Of a stretch of 64,000 nt of DNA, positions 34,891-44,578 are shown piece after piece (the first letter of the stretch is position 1; each line of letters starts with the position of its first letter). A model generated the notes under the pieces. That model searched no databases, was not told where the DNA came from, and worked only from the letters and a program-made list of their open reading frames with translations. The translations under genes and the position numbers were made by a program. Source of the stretch: an uncultured Clostridia bacterium (GTDB taxonomy: Bacteria > Bacillota > Clostridia > Oscillospirales > Acutalibacteraceae). Location of the stretch: positions 1 to 64,000 of the forward strand of contig CANQUS010000004.1 of NCBI GenBank assembly GCA_947627055.1, read 5' to 3'.

Positions 34891-37644
34891 TTATGTAAAC
34901 ACCTCAAAAAACATAGGTGTATCTTCTTCGGAAGTAAATCTTTCTACATTTGCATTAAATTCTTCCATATTTTTAGCAGAGAGATATGTAAAACCGAGTG
35001 ACTTTACCCAGCCCTCTGCAACGTCATGATGTGAATAGGTAATCGCTTCACACGAACGGCTTTTCAACATGTCAGCACTAAAATTATTAAAGAGAACTAT
35101 CCTTATATTGCCACTCAACGTTTTATTCCACAGAGAATTCATATCATAGAAGAAACTAAGATCACCTATAAGAAGATAACAGGGTTCATCGGAGACTGTC
35201 GCTTGTCCCATGAATGAAGAGGCTGAACCGTCAATTCCATTTGTACCACGATTACAGTATACTTCTATTCCATCTTTTAGCTTATAACTGCACGCAAAAC
35301 GTACAGTATTACTATTTGCAAGGTGAAGAAGCGAGTTGTCAGGCATTTTGTTCAAAATCTGATAAACAGCATATTTCTGACAATACTTTTCAGGGATCTT
35401 ATCATTCAAAATCTCATATTTTTTCCACGATTGATAATATGAATCGTCGCTTGTAAGATTGCCAGCCATAAAGCTGAGGCGTTTCACAAATTGCACAGGT
35501 GTACATTCAAAAATCCTTGATAATTTCTTGTAAGGATCTGCTGCCGCTCCGCTTGGCGAAATATCCCAATGATAGCATTTTTTTGATTTCACGATAAAAT
35601 TACGAAATGGAGTTACATTTGCTCCAAACATCGTAATAACTACATCCGGTTCAAGTTCACTTAGCATTGTTGGTGTCATTCTACTTGATTTAATGATGTT
35701 AAAAGCGTTCACAGATTTCGAGCCAATAAAGTTCGATAAGTTATCTGTACAAAAAACGCAGTTAAACTTCTTAGAAAAGACTTCAAATGCTTTAATATCT
35801 TCCTGTGATAATTTATAATTTTGCCCGTAAACAATCATTATTCTTGAATACTTCTTTAGTGCATCAAGAATAGAATTCCAAGTAGAACGATCAGGCAAAA
35901 GCTTGTACCTTCTTATTTGTGTGAAATGTACATTGCTTAAATTGTAACACTGAACGGGAAGAGGTCTTTCATTTATAAAAGCAATCGGGATATTTATATG
36001 AACTGGTCCAAACTGATTATGTGTAGCTTCAAGTATAGTTTCGCATATCAACCTGCGCATTGCAGCCGTTGTATTCGGATCATCTTTTGGAATTAAGGTA
36101 GCAGATTTCAGGCAAACGCTGCCATACATATTTTCTTGAGGAACCATTTGATCCTCACGCTGATTAAGCAAATGCGGATATCTGTCAGCAGTAATATAAA
36201 TCAGTGGAATATGCTGATAAAATGCTTCACTCATACTCGTAAGATAGTTAGATGCTGCTGTTCCAGATGTGCAGCATACAGCTACAGGCGTTCTTAATTT
36301 TGTTGCCAAGCCGAGAGCAAAGAAACCGGCACTCCGTTCATCGACAACATTATGTGTAATAAAGCAATTGTTATATTCAAAAAAACGTACTAATTCTGTA
36401 TGTCTTGAGCCGGAGGAAATAACAATGTGATTGATTCCGTATTCACGAAGCAACGCGGCAACCATCTGACATCTTCTAATATCAATATGCATATTTTTTA
36501 TATTTATATCATCAGAAGAAAATTCTTTATTTTGCCTTGGCAAGATAATGCTTGGAAGTTTATCCTTTGGTGTTTCAATTGCTTTTCTCAGCCACTCTAT
36601 TGAATTAAATCGATCATTTTCTACTTGTGTTTTTATTTTTCCGTAATCTATTGGCTTAAGAGCATCTTCATTTTTAAGGATATTGTTTTTATCAGTAGCA
36701 AGTCTGTATAGAAGATCATATTTAGAAAGCAAATCGTTAAACCTTGCAACACCTCTTCTGTAATTAGCGATTGCTAAAAATGGTTTTTCAAAAATGATTG
36801 AAAAGCAAGTACCGTGAAAAGAATCTGTAACAACAAAAGCTGCATTCAGATAAAGTTTCATTAAATCCTCTGCGCCAATTTTACCCATTGTATTTGGCAA
36901 ATCAAGCATTTTATAATTTTTTTCATAAACACGAGGGTCGCCATCAAGCACGTTAATAACCTTTAACCCCTTTTTTTCTCCAATCCTTTGAATAGCTTCT
37001 CTCTTCTCTGATGTAGGGTCAAGTATATATGTGAGTATATATGGTTCTTCAACTGAAATTTTTGATTGCTCTGCAAGTTCAGAATATTGCTCTTTGGTCA
37101 AGCAGAAAACCGGTTCACATACCACATCAGATTTTATGCCATATTTTTTTTCACATATATTAGAACCGCTTTTTTCTCTAACCGAAATTGCATCATATCT
37201 TTGTAAGAGACGAGCTATTTCAGCAATTTTATCAGGAGGAGTTCCATCGTCTTCGTGCCCAAATGAAGTACCAAAACTTATTTTTTTCTTAGTATCATCA
37301 GCAAAGTTAAGCATAAATACAAAGTCAAAAATCCGATTGATTCCGTAATTCCATATCTGATCAGATCCTGTTAAAAATATGCTGCATCTCTTATTTAATT
37401 CAGGAAGTTTGTCAAAAGTAATAATAGGACTTACATCTTCCTCCGGATAGAATTTTTTTATGAAATTCTCAGAATGGGTGTTGCAAATTTCCCAATCATT
37501 TTCTTTGGCATTATGCTTATGAATCATGAGAACTGATTGCCCCAACGATTTTAATGTTCTGTAAACGGCGTATCCATTTAGTAAAGACCCATAATTTGCT
37601 CCCCACCAACAGCCTACTACTCCAATATCATAATGCTCTTTCAT
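34891..37644 (-). CDS. Polysaccharide pyruvyltransferase fused to a MenD-like ThDP enzyme
   Basis: 917 residues. Residues 1-~350 are a PS_pyruv_trans domain: VVGCWWGANYGSLLNGYAV at the start, FLTGSDQIWNYG, VVTDSFHGTCFS and an N-terminal FGTSFG. From ~385 the protein is a MenD (SEPHCHC synthase) homologue: ThDP-activating Glu436 in VVDERSAGFFALGLA, CTSGTAASNYLTSMSEA, ITADRYPHLLNQRED (MenD has ADRPPEL), RGTNGIDGSASS, and the ThDP/Mg motif GDLSFFYDMNSLW (Gly827-Asp828) with NN about 25 residues on. All main ThDP features are kept. A single chain could make an alpha-keto-acid-derived adduct and place a pyruvyl or related group on a glycan; this is inference. ATG overlaps the glycosyltransferase stop (ATGA). 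Confidence 0.9.
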   Translation of the reverse strand: MKEHYDIGVVGCWWGANYGSLLNGYAVYRTLKSLGQSVLMIHKHNAKENDWEICNTHSENFIKKFYPEEDVSPIITFDKLPELNKRCSIFLTGSDQIWNYGINRIFDFVFMLNFADDTKKKISFGTSFGHEDDGTPPDKIAEIARLLQRYDAISVREKSGSNICEKKYGIKSDVVCEPVFCLTKEQYSELAEQSKISVEEPYILTYILDPTSEKREAIQRIGEKKGLKVINVLDGDPRVYEKNYKMLDLPNTMGKIGAEDLMKLYLNAAFVVTDSFHGTCFSIIFEKPFLAIANYRRGVARFNDLLSKYDLLYRLATDKNNILKNEDALKPIDYGKIKTQVENDRFNSIEWLRKAIETPKDKLPSIILPRQNKEFSSDDINIKNMHIDIRRCQMVAALLREYGINHIVISSGSRHTELVRFFEYNNCFITHNVVDERSAGFFALGLATKLRTPVAVCCTSGTAASNYLTSMSEAFYQHIPLIYITADRYPHLLNQREDQMVPQENMYGSVCLKSATLIPKDDPNTTAAMRRLICETILEATHNQFGPVHINIPIAFINERPLPVQCYNLSNVHFTQIRRYKLLPDRSTWNSILDALKKYSRIMIVYGQNYKLSQEDIKAFEVFSKKFNCVFCTDNLSNFIGSKSVNAFNIIKSSRMTPTMLSELEPDVVITMFGANVTPFRNFIVKSKKCYHWDISPSGAAADPYKKLSRIFECTPVQFVKRLSFMAGNLTSDDSYYQSWKKYEILNDKIPEKYCQKYAVYQILNKMPDNSLLHLANSNTVRFACSYKLKDGIEVYCNRGTNGIDGSASSFMGQATVSDEPCYLLIGDLSFFYDMNSLWNKTLSGNIRIVLFNNFSADMLKSRSCEAITYSHHDVAEGWVKSLGFTYLSAKNMEEFNANVERFTSEEDTPMFFEVFT

Positions 37645-40600
37645 CCATTATCTCCCTTACTTTCAGTTGTGCTTTCTGATACAGTATTGTCTTGTACATC
37701 ATCACTTCCATATGAAAGTGCATAAACAGCATCAACGGGTTTCATAGTATACTCATACAGAAAACCATTATTGATATTTTCAAAATGCGCAGATTCGTAT
37801 AGTGCTCTGCTCGTAAGTGTTTCCAATTGATACAAATAACCACTGGCAACTCCGTTATACTTCCCCCAGAACACGACCCTGTTTCCTTTAATACATACAA
37901 GAATCTCCTCTGTAAGCGGTGTTGAACCATTAACCCACTCCATCTGATGTAGTGTTATCTTTCTTTCTCTATCTTCACTTTCGAGCATTGTACCTGAAAT
38001 TTTTAGAATATCTGAATAAGATGGTGCAATATTCGAGATATTTACAAACTTGATCTCAGCATAAAAATCACTGAACTGAAAATTGTCCAGCTCGATCATA
38101 AAAAGATCTGCACCTGCTTCTCCCAAAGAAGCGTTGTGTTCCGCCTGAAAAATAACTTTAAATACCTGCTTCATATCCTTTTTCTCCGTTTCCAATTCAG
38201 CTTGCAAAGAATTGATTTGTTGCTTCAAGTCGTTTTTTTCCGATTCAAGTGCATTGATTTGAAATCTGAGAGAATCATATGTGCTTTGAGATGATATTTT
38301 TTGAAGTGTTGTCGTGAAAAAAGCGTTCTCTTTCAGTAAATTTCTGAAATTTTCAATGCTCATGTTTACTTCATTACTATGAAGGGAATATATTTGCATC
38401 AATTGTTTCCAATGCTCCTCCATTGTAACAAGACCATGATGATGTCGCCAATATTCTGATAATGCATTTGGATCATCCACAAAATGTCTGATTTTATTAA
38501 GTAAATCATCCTTGTTGCCTGCCTCAAAACTGAACATCTTGCTGTCACACAGTTCAGATGCACCACCCGCTGTGCTTGCAAGAACAGGAACACCATAAGC
38601 TACAGATTCGATAGCAATCTGAGGAAGATTATCTTCCCATAAAACAGGCACTATACTTAGATTACATCCTCTTAAAATATCTGGTATGTCATTATGTGTA
38701 TATCCATTTATGACTTTCAATGAGCCAAAACGACTGAGCATAGAATAAATTTCAGCGTGTTCTTTTTGTCTGACTGTCAGAACAATATCAATTTTGGAAG
38801 CATAGTCTGATTCCAATTCCGATAGTGCCTCGAGAAGGAACGGATAACCTTTCTCCTCGAAGTTGATATCATTACCAAGGAAAACAAGCTTCAGCTTGTC
38901 TTTTACTTCATATGCTGAATGCCCAATTTGATGTTCAGCCACTTTCGTTCCAATATATGAAACCAACATTTTTGAAGTATCAAATCCGTTGTCCTCGGCT
39001 ATTTCAAAGACCCTCTTTGATACAGCAAGTATATTGTCACAATATTTATTGATCTTTTCAATTGCTGTTCTGCTGAAATTCAAAATATTCTTTTCATCTG
39101 TCTCTTCATCAAGTATGCTGAGTCCGAAATTATCCACCCATTTCTTTTTTGAGTAGCAAAGTTTAGGATCTTTATTAAAAAGTCCTCTGTCATATGTAGC
39201 ATCAGCAATATTTCGCCTTATGCTGATGCGTGTACACTTCATACAGTCTTTACCTGTATGATCAGGGGTACAATTCTTATGCTTATGTCGCATATAGTAA
39301 AAGCCATGAACACACATCGGCACATAATTATGTATAGAATATATAAACCTTGTATCAGGATAATCTTTCTTCAAGTCAAAAACATCAAGGGACAATCCTT
39401 CGATGTTATTAAAATGTATTACATCAAAGGGTCCATATTTTGAAAGGAAATCTGAAAAGACTTTTTTAAGCCTTTCGTTTTTAACGGCAGCAGTAGGATT
39501 AACAAACATATTTGCCTGTTCAGCAGGTATTGGAGAATTAACAATTTCATATTGATGAACATCCGGTGAATCACTGTTGATTTTACGAGTAAAAATTTCA
39601 AGAGAAGAAGCATCATAAGCGAAACCACTACTTAATACATAGATGCTAACTTCCGGATTGTTCCTTCTGATCTGTTGGATAAGATTTCTGCAATAAACAG
39701 TTACTCCACCGCCAAAATTCCACTGATTATTATATGGAACCCAATTATATATGAGGATTCGGGGACACTTTAATTTAAGATTGCCCAATGGTGATAGAGC
39801 CGAATAATATCTCTGCTGATCGGAAATGTTGAAATTTCCGATAAATATATCCTCGTTGAAACGCTGCATAAGACGTGCTGCCTGATTATTGATTTCTTCT
39901 GCATTTGCATCATAATCAAAATCTTTCAATGCACCTGTGTAATACATCAAAGCTCTTGCATACGCACATTTTAAGGTCTCAATATCATCGACATGATAAC
40001 TCTCTATCATGTCAAAATTATCCTGCATCCTTACAAATGGAAGTGTTACGTCTTTTTGCAAATTTGATGACGAAGTCGGATTCGTTTTACGGTAATAGTA
40101 TAACGGCTGATTCAACCACATAATACTTTTTGCCGCACAAAGTGTTTCATAGTAAAACGGATTATCTACCCATCCGCCGCCTTTAGCTGCAATAAAGTGA
40201 ATATTATTCTCCATAAGAAACTCTCTGCGATAAATTGCACTCCAGACAGAGGGATGTCCCCATGAAAATTGTCCATTTTCTTTTAACACAAACGGTTCGT
40301 TTGTATCCGGTATATTGATTCGGTCAGTATCCGGTTCAATTCGTGCACTCGATATACCATCATCATAATAGTTAAAGAAATTCGACTTTACTACATCTAC
40401 CGTACCTTTTTGTGTAAGTGCAAAAAGTTTCTCATACATCTTATTATCAATAAAATCATCGCTTTCAACAATGCCGATGTAAGCTCCCTTTGCTGCTTTT
40501 AATCCGGCATTCATAGAATCGCCATAGCCGGAATTAGCCTTGTCGATCACAATGATCCTATCATCTTTACTTTCATATTCTTTCAAAATATCCAGTGATT

Positions 40601-40745
40601 TATCTGTACTGCCATCGTTAATGCAAATGATCTCAATATTTTTCAAAGTTTGTGATATAACACTGTCAATGCACTTGTGAAGATATTTTTCAACATTACA
40701 AACAGGTATCAGCACGGAAATTTTGATTTGCTTGTTATTTTTCAT
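37641..40745 (-). CDS. GT2-GT4 fused glycosyltransferase with coiled coil and C-terminal domain
   Basis: 1034 residues; GGGAGATCAAT then ATG. Residues 1-~270 are a GT2 (GT-A) domain: ISVLIPVCNVEKYLHKCIDS, NDGSTDKSLDIL, and the DxD-type ESDDF. About 345-780 is a GT4 (GT-B) domain: WNFGGGVTVYCRNLIQQI, LAVSKRVFEIAED, LVFLGNDINFEEKGYPFLLEAL, and the Glu-rich donor site PQIAIESVAYGVPVLASTAGGASEL. Between 830 and 865 there is a coiled coil (SEKNDLKQQINSLQAELE), then a beta-rich C-terminal domain. No membrane helix. It should add two sugars to a growing surface glycan. First intact gene of the operon. Confidence 0.93.
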   Translation of the reverse strand: MKNNKQIKISVLIPVCNVEKYLHKCIDSVISQTLKNIEIICINDGSTDKSLDILKEYESKDDRIIVIDKANSGYGDSMNAGLKAAKGAYIGIVESDDFIDNKMYEKLFALTQKGTVDVVKSNFFNYYDDGISSARIEPDTDRINIPDTNEPFVLKENGQFSWGHPSVWSAIYRREFLMENNIHFIAAKGGGWVDNPFYYETLCAAKSIMWLNQPLYYYRKTNPTSSSNLQKDVTLPFVRMQDNFDMIESYHVDDIETLKCAYARALMYYTGALKDFDYDANAEEINNQAARLMQRFNEDIFIGNFNISDQQRYYSALSPLGNLKLKCPRILIYNWVPYNNQWNFGGGVTVYCRNLIQQIRRNNPEVSIYVLSSGFAYDASSLEIFTRKINSDSPDVHQYEIVNSPIPAEQANMFVNPTAAVKNERLKKVFSDFLSKYGPFDVIHFNNIEGLSLDVFDLKKDYPDTRFIYSIHNYVPMCVHGFYYMRHKHKNCTPDHTGKDCMKCTRISIRRNIADATYDRGLFNKDPKLCYSKKKWVDNFGLSILDEETDEKNILNFSRTAIEKINKYCDNILAVSKRVFEIAEDNGFDTSKMLVSYIGTKVAEHQIGHSAYEVKDKLKLVFLGNDINFEEKGYPFLLEALSELESDYASKIDIVLTVRQKEHAEIYSMLSRFGSLKVINGYTHNDIPDILRGCNLSIVPVLWEDNLPQIAIESVAYGVPVLASTAGGASELCDSKMFSFEAGNKDDLLNKIRHFVDDPNALSEYWRHHHGLVTMEEHWKQLMQIYSLHSNEVNMSIENFRNLLKENAFFTTTLQKISSQSTYDSLRFQINALESEKNDLKQQINSLQAELETEKKDMKQVFKVIFQAEHNASLGEAGADLFMIELDNFQFSDFYAEIKFVNISNIAPSYSDILKISGTMLESEDRERKITLHQMEWVNGSTPLTEEILVCIKGNRVVFWGKYNGVASGYLYQLETLTSRALYESAHFENINNGFLYEYTMKPVDAVYALSYGSDDVQDNTVSESTTESKGDNG

Positions 40746-40789
40746 ATTGATCTCCCTTTTTACTATTTATGATTATTAAAAGTATCATG

Positions 40790-41713
40790 CCACACCACGA
40801 ATATCCGAGGCGATAATTGACACTTCTGCGGACATAGCTTCTATGGGAGCAACTCCCAATCCCTCACGCAGTGATGGAAACAAAAATAGATTGGAAATAT
40901 GGACGATTTCATGAATATCATAATGGTATCCCGCAAAGGGTACACAGTCGAAAATATTCAGCTTTTTTGCAAGCTTCTTACGGTTTTCAAGCCGATCGCC
41001 CCGTACCGCATATCAGATAATACATATTGTCCCCTTTTGCCTGTGCTAATGCCTGAATCGTTGATTTCAGGTTTTTGTTGGCATTGATTTCCGACATCGA
41101 AAACATTACAACCGCATTTCGGGTATTCAGAATTTTCTTTTGATCTCATTTTTGTCACCGTAAAATTCAGCAAATAAATTTGTATCAATTCCTATTCCGT
41201 GGGTAAAATAAACCTCGCAGTCTCTACCTTTAAACATCTGTTTTTGCGGATTCATCATCCTCACGGTTGATAGTGATAATTCCGTTTGTGTAGGGGATCA
41301 GAAATTTTTCCGCAAGATGATACAACTTACCAGATCTCGGACAGCCGTTGTAGAAATGAAAGCCGTGTGCTGTATACAGAAAATCTGCACCGCTTATCCT
41401 TGCTGCAAGGCTGCCGACTGACGTTGCTACGGGTGTATAGCAGTATATCAGGGAATAGCCGTTTTCGAAAATGATTTTTTTCAATTGTCCGTAAGCACGA
41501 AAATTCTCCGCATTAAACAACGAACGGCTGACGGGATATTATAGAATCTGTTGCAGTGTGGAATACTGCGCCTGTCACTATCTTCAAACTCGTCCCTCGC
41601 TGCCACATGGACTTCATACCCCTGTTCCCGAAACTATTTCTGATAGTGAATATGAAACTGACAGATGTGTTTTTTGCTAATTGTTGCTATGTACAGTATT
41701 TTTTCATTCAATT
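40790..41713 (-). pseudogene. Broken GT4 glycosyltransferase
   Basis: Pieces of one GT4 protein lie in order but in different frames: the start (ATG at 41713-41711, then LYIATISKKHI after a one-base shift in an A-run), GYEVHVAARDEFED, then the longest intact part NAENFRAYGQLKKIIFENGY ... YTAHGFHFYNGCP ... NGIITINREDDE (41230-41520), then NAVVMFSMSEINANKNL, then EIVHISNLFLFPSLREG, LGVAPIEAMSAE, IIASDIRGVA. At least five frame changes and one stop. It ends without its C-terminus. A functional GT4 must once have preceded the GT2-GT4 gene. Confidence 0.85.
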
Positions 41714-42057
41714 CTATCGCTCATATTTCCGTTAAAATTCTGATTCCGTATATTCAACACTGTCAGATTGCGTTTCAGGCATAGCGGAATGCAGCCCTCA
41801 ATGTAATTGTCTCTGAGCTCGATTGATAGTTTCTTTCTGACATCTGTTCGGCAGACTCAAAAACGCACTTTTATATGTATCTGCAAATGATGTTTCACTA
41901 TTCCTTTTATCTCTTGGCTGCACTTCTTTCATCTCCTGACTAACTTCCTCTATGTATTTTTCGTAAAACACGGTATTTCAAGCAAAATCTATAAAAAGCC
42001 ACGAATCTATTCGGTTTTCAAGATGCTGACTGACGGCATTAAGACGTACCGTTGACG

Positions 42058-43143
42058 TTACGCAGCGACTTTCATCAAGTCCATTAAGGCACGTTTTCTG
42101 TCTATTGAGGAGTGGACATATCGGCTTAATGTGACCTCTACAGAACTATGCCCAAGAATTTCAGACAGCGTTTTTACGTCAAATCCTAGGGCAATACAAT
42201 TGGTAGCGAACAGATGACGCAGACTGTGGAAATGCACTGACGGCAAGCCTACGTTATTCAGAATCTTGCTAAAGCGATACTCCATGGTTCTCGGCTCAGT
42301 AGGCTTTTTACTACCCGACAAAACATAGGTATCCCCCGAATTTCTGAACTTTTTCAGCATTCCAATCACACATTCGGGAATCGGGATCTCACGTTTAGAG
42401 CTTGCACTTTTCGGGTCGGAGAGAACTAATTTTGTTCTCTTTGAGCCATTTTTCGTCTGTATACGCTGGAGCGTATGATTGACAGTCAGAATCCTTTTTT
42501 CAAAGTCAATATCACTCCATTTCAAGGCACAAAACTCTCCAATCCTCAGTCCCATGTACATAGATGTGGAGATACCAAGCGTAGTGAGGTTCTGATTTTC
42601 AGCGATATATCGCTCTAAAGTTTTCTGTTCATCGTTGGTGAGGATTTTTACCTCAGGCTTGCTTTTTTTCGGCAATGTGATGCCGTCAAGCACGTTACGG
42701 ATATGGTACTCACGGCTTGCATACTTAAAAACCGACTTCAGGAGTACAATAATATCCTTGATATAACGTGCGGAAAGCCCCGATTTCAGCTTGTTTTCAA
42801 TGAATATGTGTATATCGTTCGCCTTTATTGTGAAGCAATACTTGTCCCCGAAGGCAGGAATCAGATGTTTTTCTGCCTTCATTCGGTAATTTGCAGCCGT
42901 CGATTCCTTGATCCTTGCTGAAATACTTAGCATCCACTCGACAATCAGGTCTTTTACCGTCAGATCCGTTTTCGCATAGTCCTCCACTTTTTCGTCCAAA
43001 GAAACTACCGCCTTAAACTCTGCTTCTTCCCTTGTTTTGCCATAGAAGGAACGAAAAATACGCTTTCCGTTTTCATCCTTTCCCAATGAAATGCGAAACT
43101 CCCAGCGCCCATCTTTTCTTTTGTAAACACTCCCGTTGTTCAT
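42058..43143 (-). CDS. Tyrosine integrase (phage/ICE type)
   Basis: 361 residues from ATG 43143 (GGAGG 8 bases upstream); the longer frame adds 29 residues without a site. N-terminal AP2-like arm-binding part (GSVYKRKDGRWEFRISLGKDENGKR), SAM-like core-binding domain (LTVKDLIVEWMLSISARIKESTAANY), and catalytic domain with Arg in GLRIGEFCALKWSDID, HSLRH, LGHSS and Tyr in SRYVHSS. This is the Tn916/phage integrase layout. It probably belonged to the element whose debris lies at 31.7-32.2 or 43.5-44.4 kb. No att repeats identified. Confidence 0.9.
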   Translation of the reverse strand: MNNGSVYKRKDGRWEFRISLGKDENGKRIFRSFYGKTREEAEFKAVVSLDEKVEDYAKTDLTVKDLIVEWMLSISARIKESTAANYRMKAEKHLIPAFGDKYCFTIKANDIHIFIENKLKSGLSARYIKDIIVLLKSVFKYASREYHIRNVLDGITLPKKSKPEVKILTNDEQKTLERYIAENQNLTTLGISTSMYMGLRIGEFCALKWSDIDFEKRILTVNHTLQRIQTKNGSKRTKLVLSDPKSASSKREIPIPECVIGMLKKFRNSGDTYVLSGSKKPTEPRTMEYRFSKILNNVGLPSVHFHSLRHLFATNCIALGFDVKTLSEILGHSSVEVTLSRYVHSSIDRKRALMDLMKVAA

Positions 43144-43261
43144 TATTATACCTCCATTACAAAGTTTGTTCTCAATTTTGTATAATATGGCGAATTTTCG
43201 ACAAACAAACGCCTTCTTGCCCTTTTTCATTGACTTTTTTCGACGCCCTTGTTATAATTGT

Positions 43262-43293
43262 AATGGTCTATACTATATATATTATACACCATT
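43262..43293. promoter_or_regulatory. Palindromic operator-like site upstream of the integrase
   Basis: AATGGT and ACCATT bracket an AT-rich near-palindrome (CTATACTATATATATTATAC). It lies about 120 bp before the integrase start and overlaps likely promoter sequence, so a repressor site is plausible. Confidence 0.4.
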
Positions 43294-43344
43294 GTCAAAA
43301 TAAAAGACTTTTATGCTGCCCTACCGTTAAATACCGTGTTTCAC

Positions 43345-43395
43345 GAAAAGCCAAGTGCAAGCGATCCGCTTGTTTCACGGCTTTTTATTTTTTGA
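43345..43395 (+). terminator. Hairpin terminator
   Basis: AAAAGCC and CAAGCG on one side pair with CGCTTG and GGCTTTT on the other; TTATTTTTT follows on the plus strand. Confidence 0.55.
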
Positions 43396-43580
43396 AAAAT
43401 TTAAACTATCGGTAAAATGCCGTTACCTACCGCTGCCCATGACATTGCACGAACAGCGACAGGACAACGTTGCTTCAGAATTGTTTACTCAACGCTCGGC
43501 TTGCTTTTTCCTTTTGTCTTATCTTTTGGTGTCTTCGGTTTTTTGGCAATTTTGATGTATACTAAAAAAGTGAAATAGGA

Positions 43581-43988
43581 CTTGTATGCTCGAAAAGTCA
43601 TTGCCTGTCGGTTTGGAACAAAATTGACCGTTTCCTTGACATCAGATACACTTCATGATGCTGTCATTTGAGAGGTGTGTCTGTTGGCGTCATGTTTCAC
43701 ACGGAGCGCGGTCTACGGTTTATCGCCTCAGATTTTCGAAAAAAACTGACCCGGTCGCATATGGTGCGATCCTTTTCCAAAAAGGGGCATCCCTATGACA
43801 ATGCTGTCATGGAGTGCTTTTTCAAGTACCTTAAGAAAGAAGAACTCGACAGACGCTCTTTCCAAACCGTGGAGCAGTTAACGCAAAGTCTGCTTTCGTA
43901 TGTCGCCGACTTTTACAACCCTGTGTGTCCTCATTCTCATAATCATGCCCTTTCCCCCAATCATGCTGAATTTCCCTTTTCCCTGTAA
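43581..43988 (+). pseudogene. IS3-family transposase fragment
   Basis: DDE-core pieces of an IS3 OrfB: LYARKVIACRFGTKL in one frame, then, shifted, GVMFHTERGLRFIASDF, SFSKKGHPYDNAVMECFFKYLKKEEL and a decayed C-terminus (YNPVCPHSHNHALSPNHAEF). The first Asp region is missing and Asp of the HSDRG motif is Glu. Not functional. Confidence 0.85.
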
Positions 43989-44096
43989 GAAGCGTTCGGA
44001 GCAAACTTCGTGATCGGACTGCTTGATTGCCCGAAATTGGGTCTGCAGGATCTGTCAATGGCAAATCCGCGCAGCGGTGTGGAACACCAATAATAA

Positions 44097-44412
44097 GATT
44101 TGGCAGTCACGATAAACTTGCAGCAGCAATCCGATAGATTTTTTAGCCATAAGTGTTACAAAAAACTTGACCACAACAGTCGCAGGCTCTCTGCTGAAGA
44201 ATTGCTGAAATACGCCGAATTGGAATGGACTGTAGAAAGCATGCACCGCCTTTTCAATGTTCACTTTCATGATGACAAAACAAGGTATGAGACATGAATG
44301 TCCAAAAGGATCTCAATACTATGCGATAAATCACTCTCAACCTTGCAGGACTTTACAGAACCAATTACGTGCTTCGCAATGCTATTAGTGCTATTTTTAA
44401 GCGCAATATGTA
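44097..44412 (+). pseudogene. ISAs1-family transposase C-terminal fragment
   Basis: SAEELLKYAELEWTVESMHRLFNVHFHDD and, after a stop, MNVQKDLNTMR, ITLNLAGLYRTNYVLRNAIS: the C-terminal end of an ISAs1 (H-repeat-like) transposase with at least two stops. The 44000-44096 stretch before it is decayed. Confidence 0.75.
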
Positions 44413-44515
44413 AGATATTGATAGATTGGCAAATTCTATTCATAATTTCATTGCTGTAATTCCTATTATAGAATTATTTCAAAATAAGATTGACGTGATT
44501 ATTACTTTCTTTTCC

Positions 44516-44544
44516 TTGCATTTCCATGATATTTTTAATATAAT
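44516..44544 (+). promoter_or_regulatory. Sigma-A promoter for the epimerase gene
   Basis: TTGCAT (44516-44521), 17-base spacer, TATAAT (44539-44544), 35 bases before the ATG. Confidence 0.65.
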
Positions 44545-44578
44545 TAGGATAAAATTTAATGTGTGAAAGGACAGTAAA

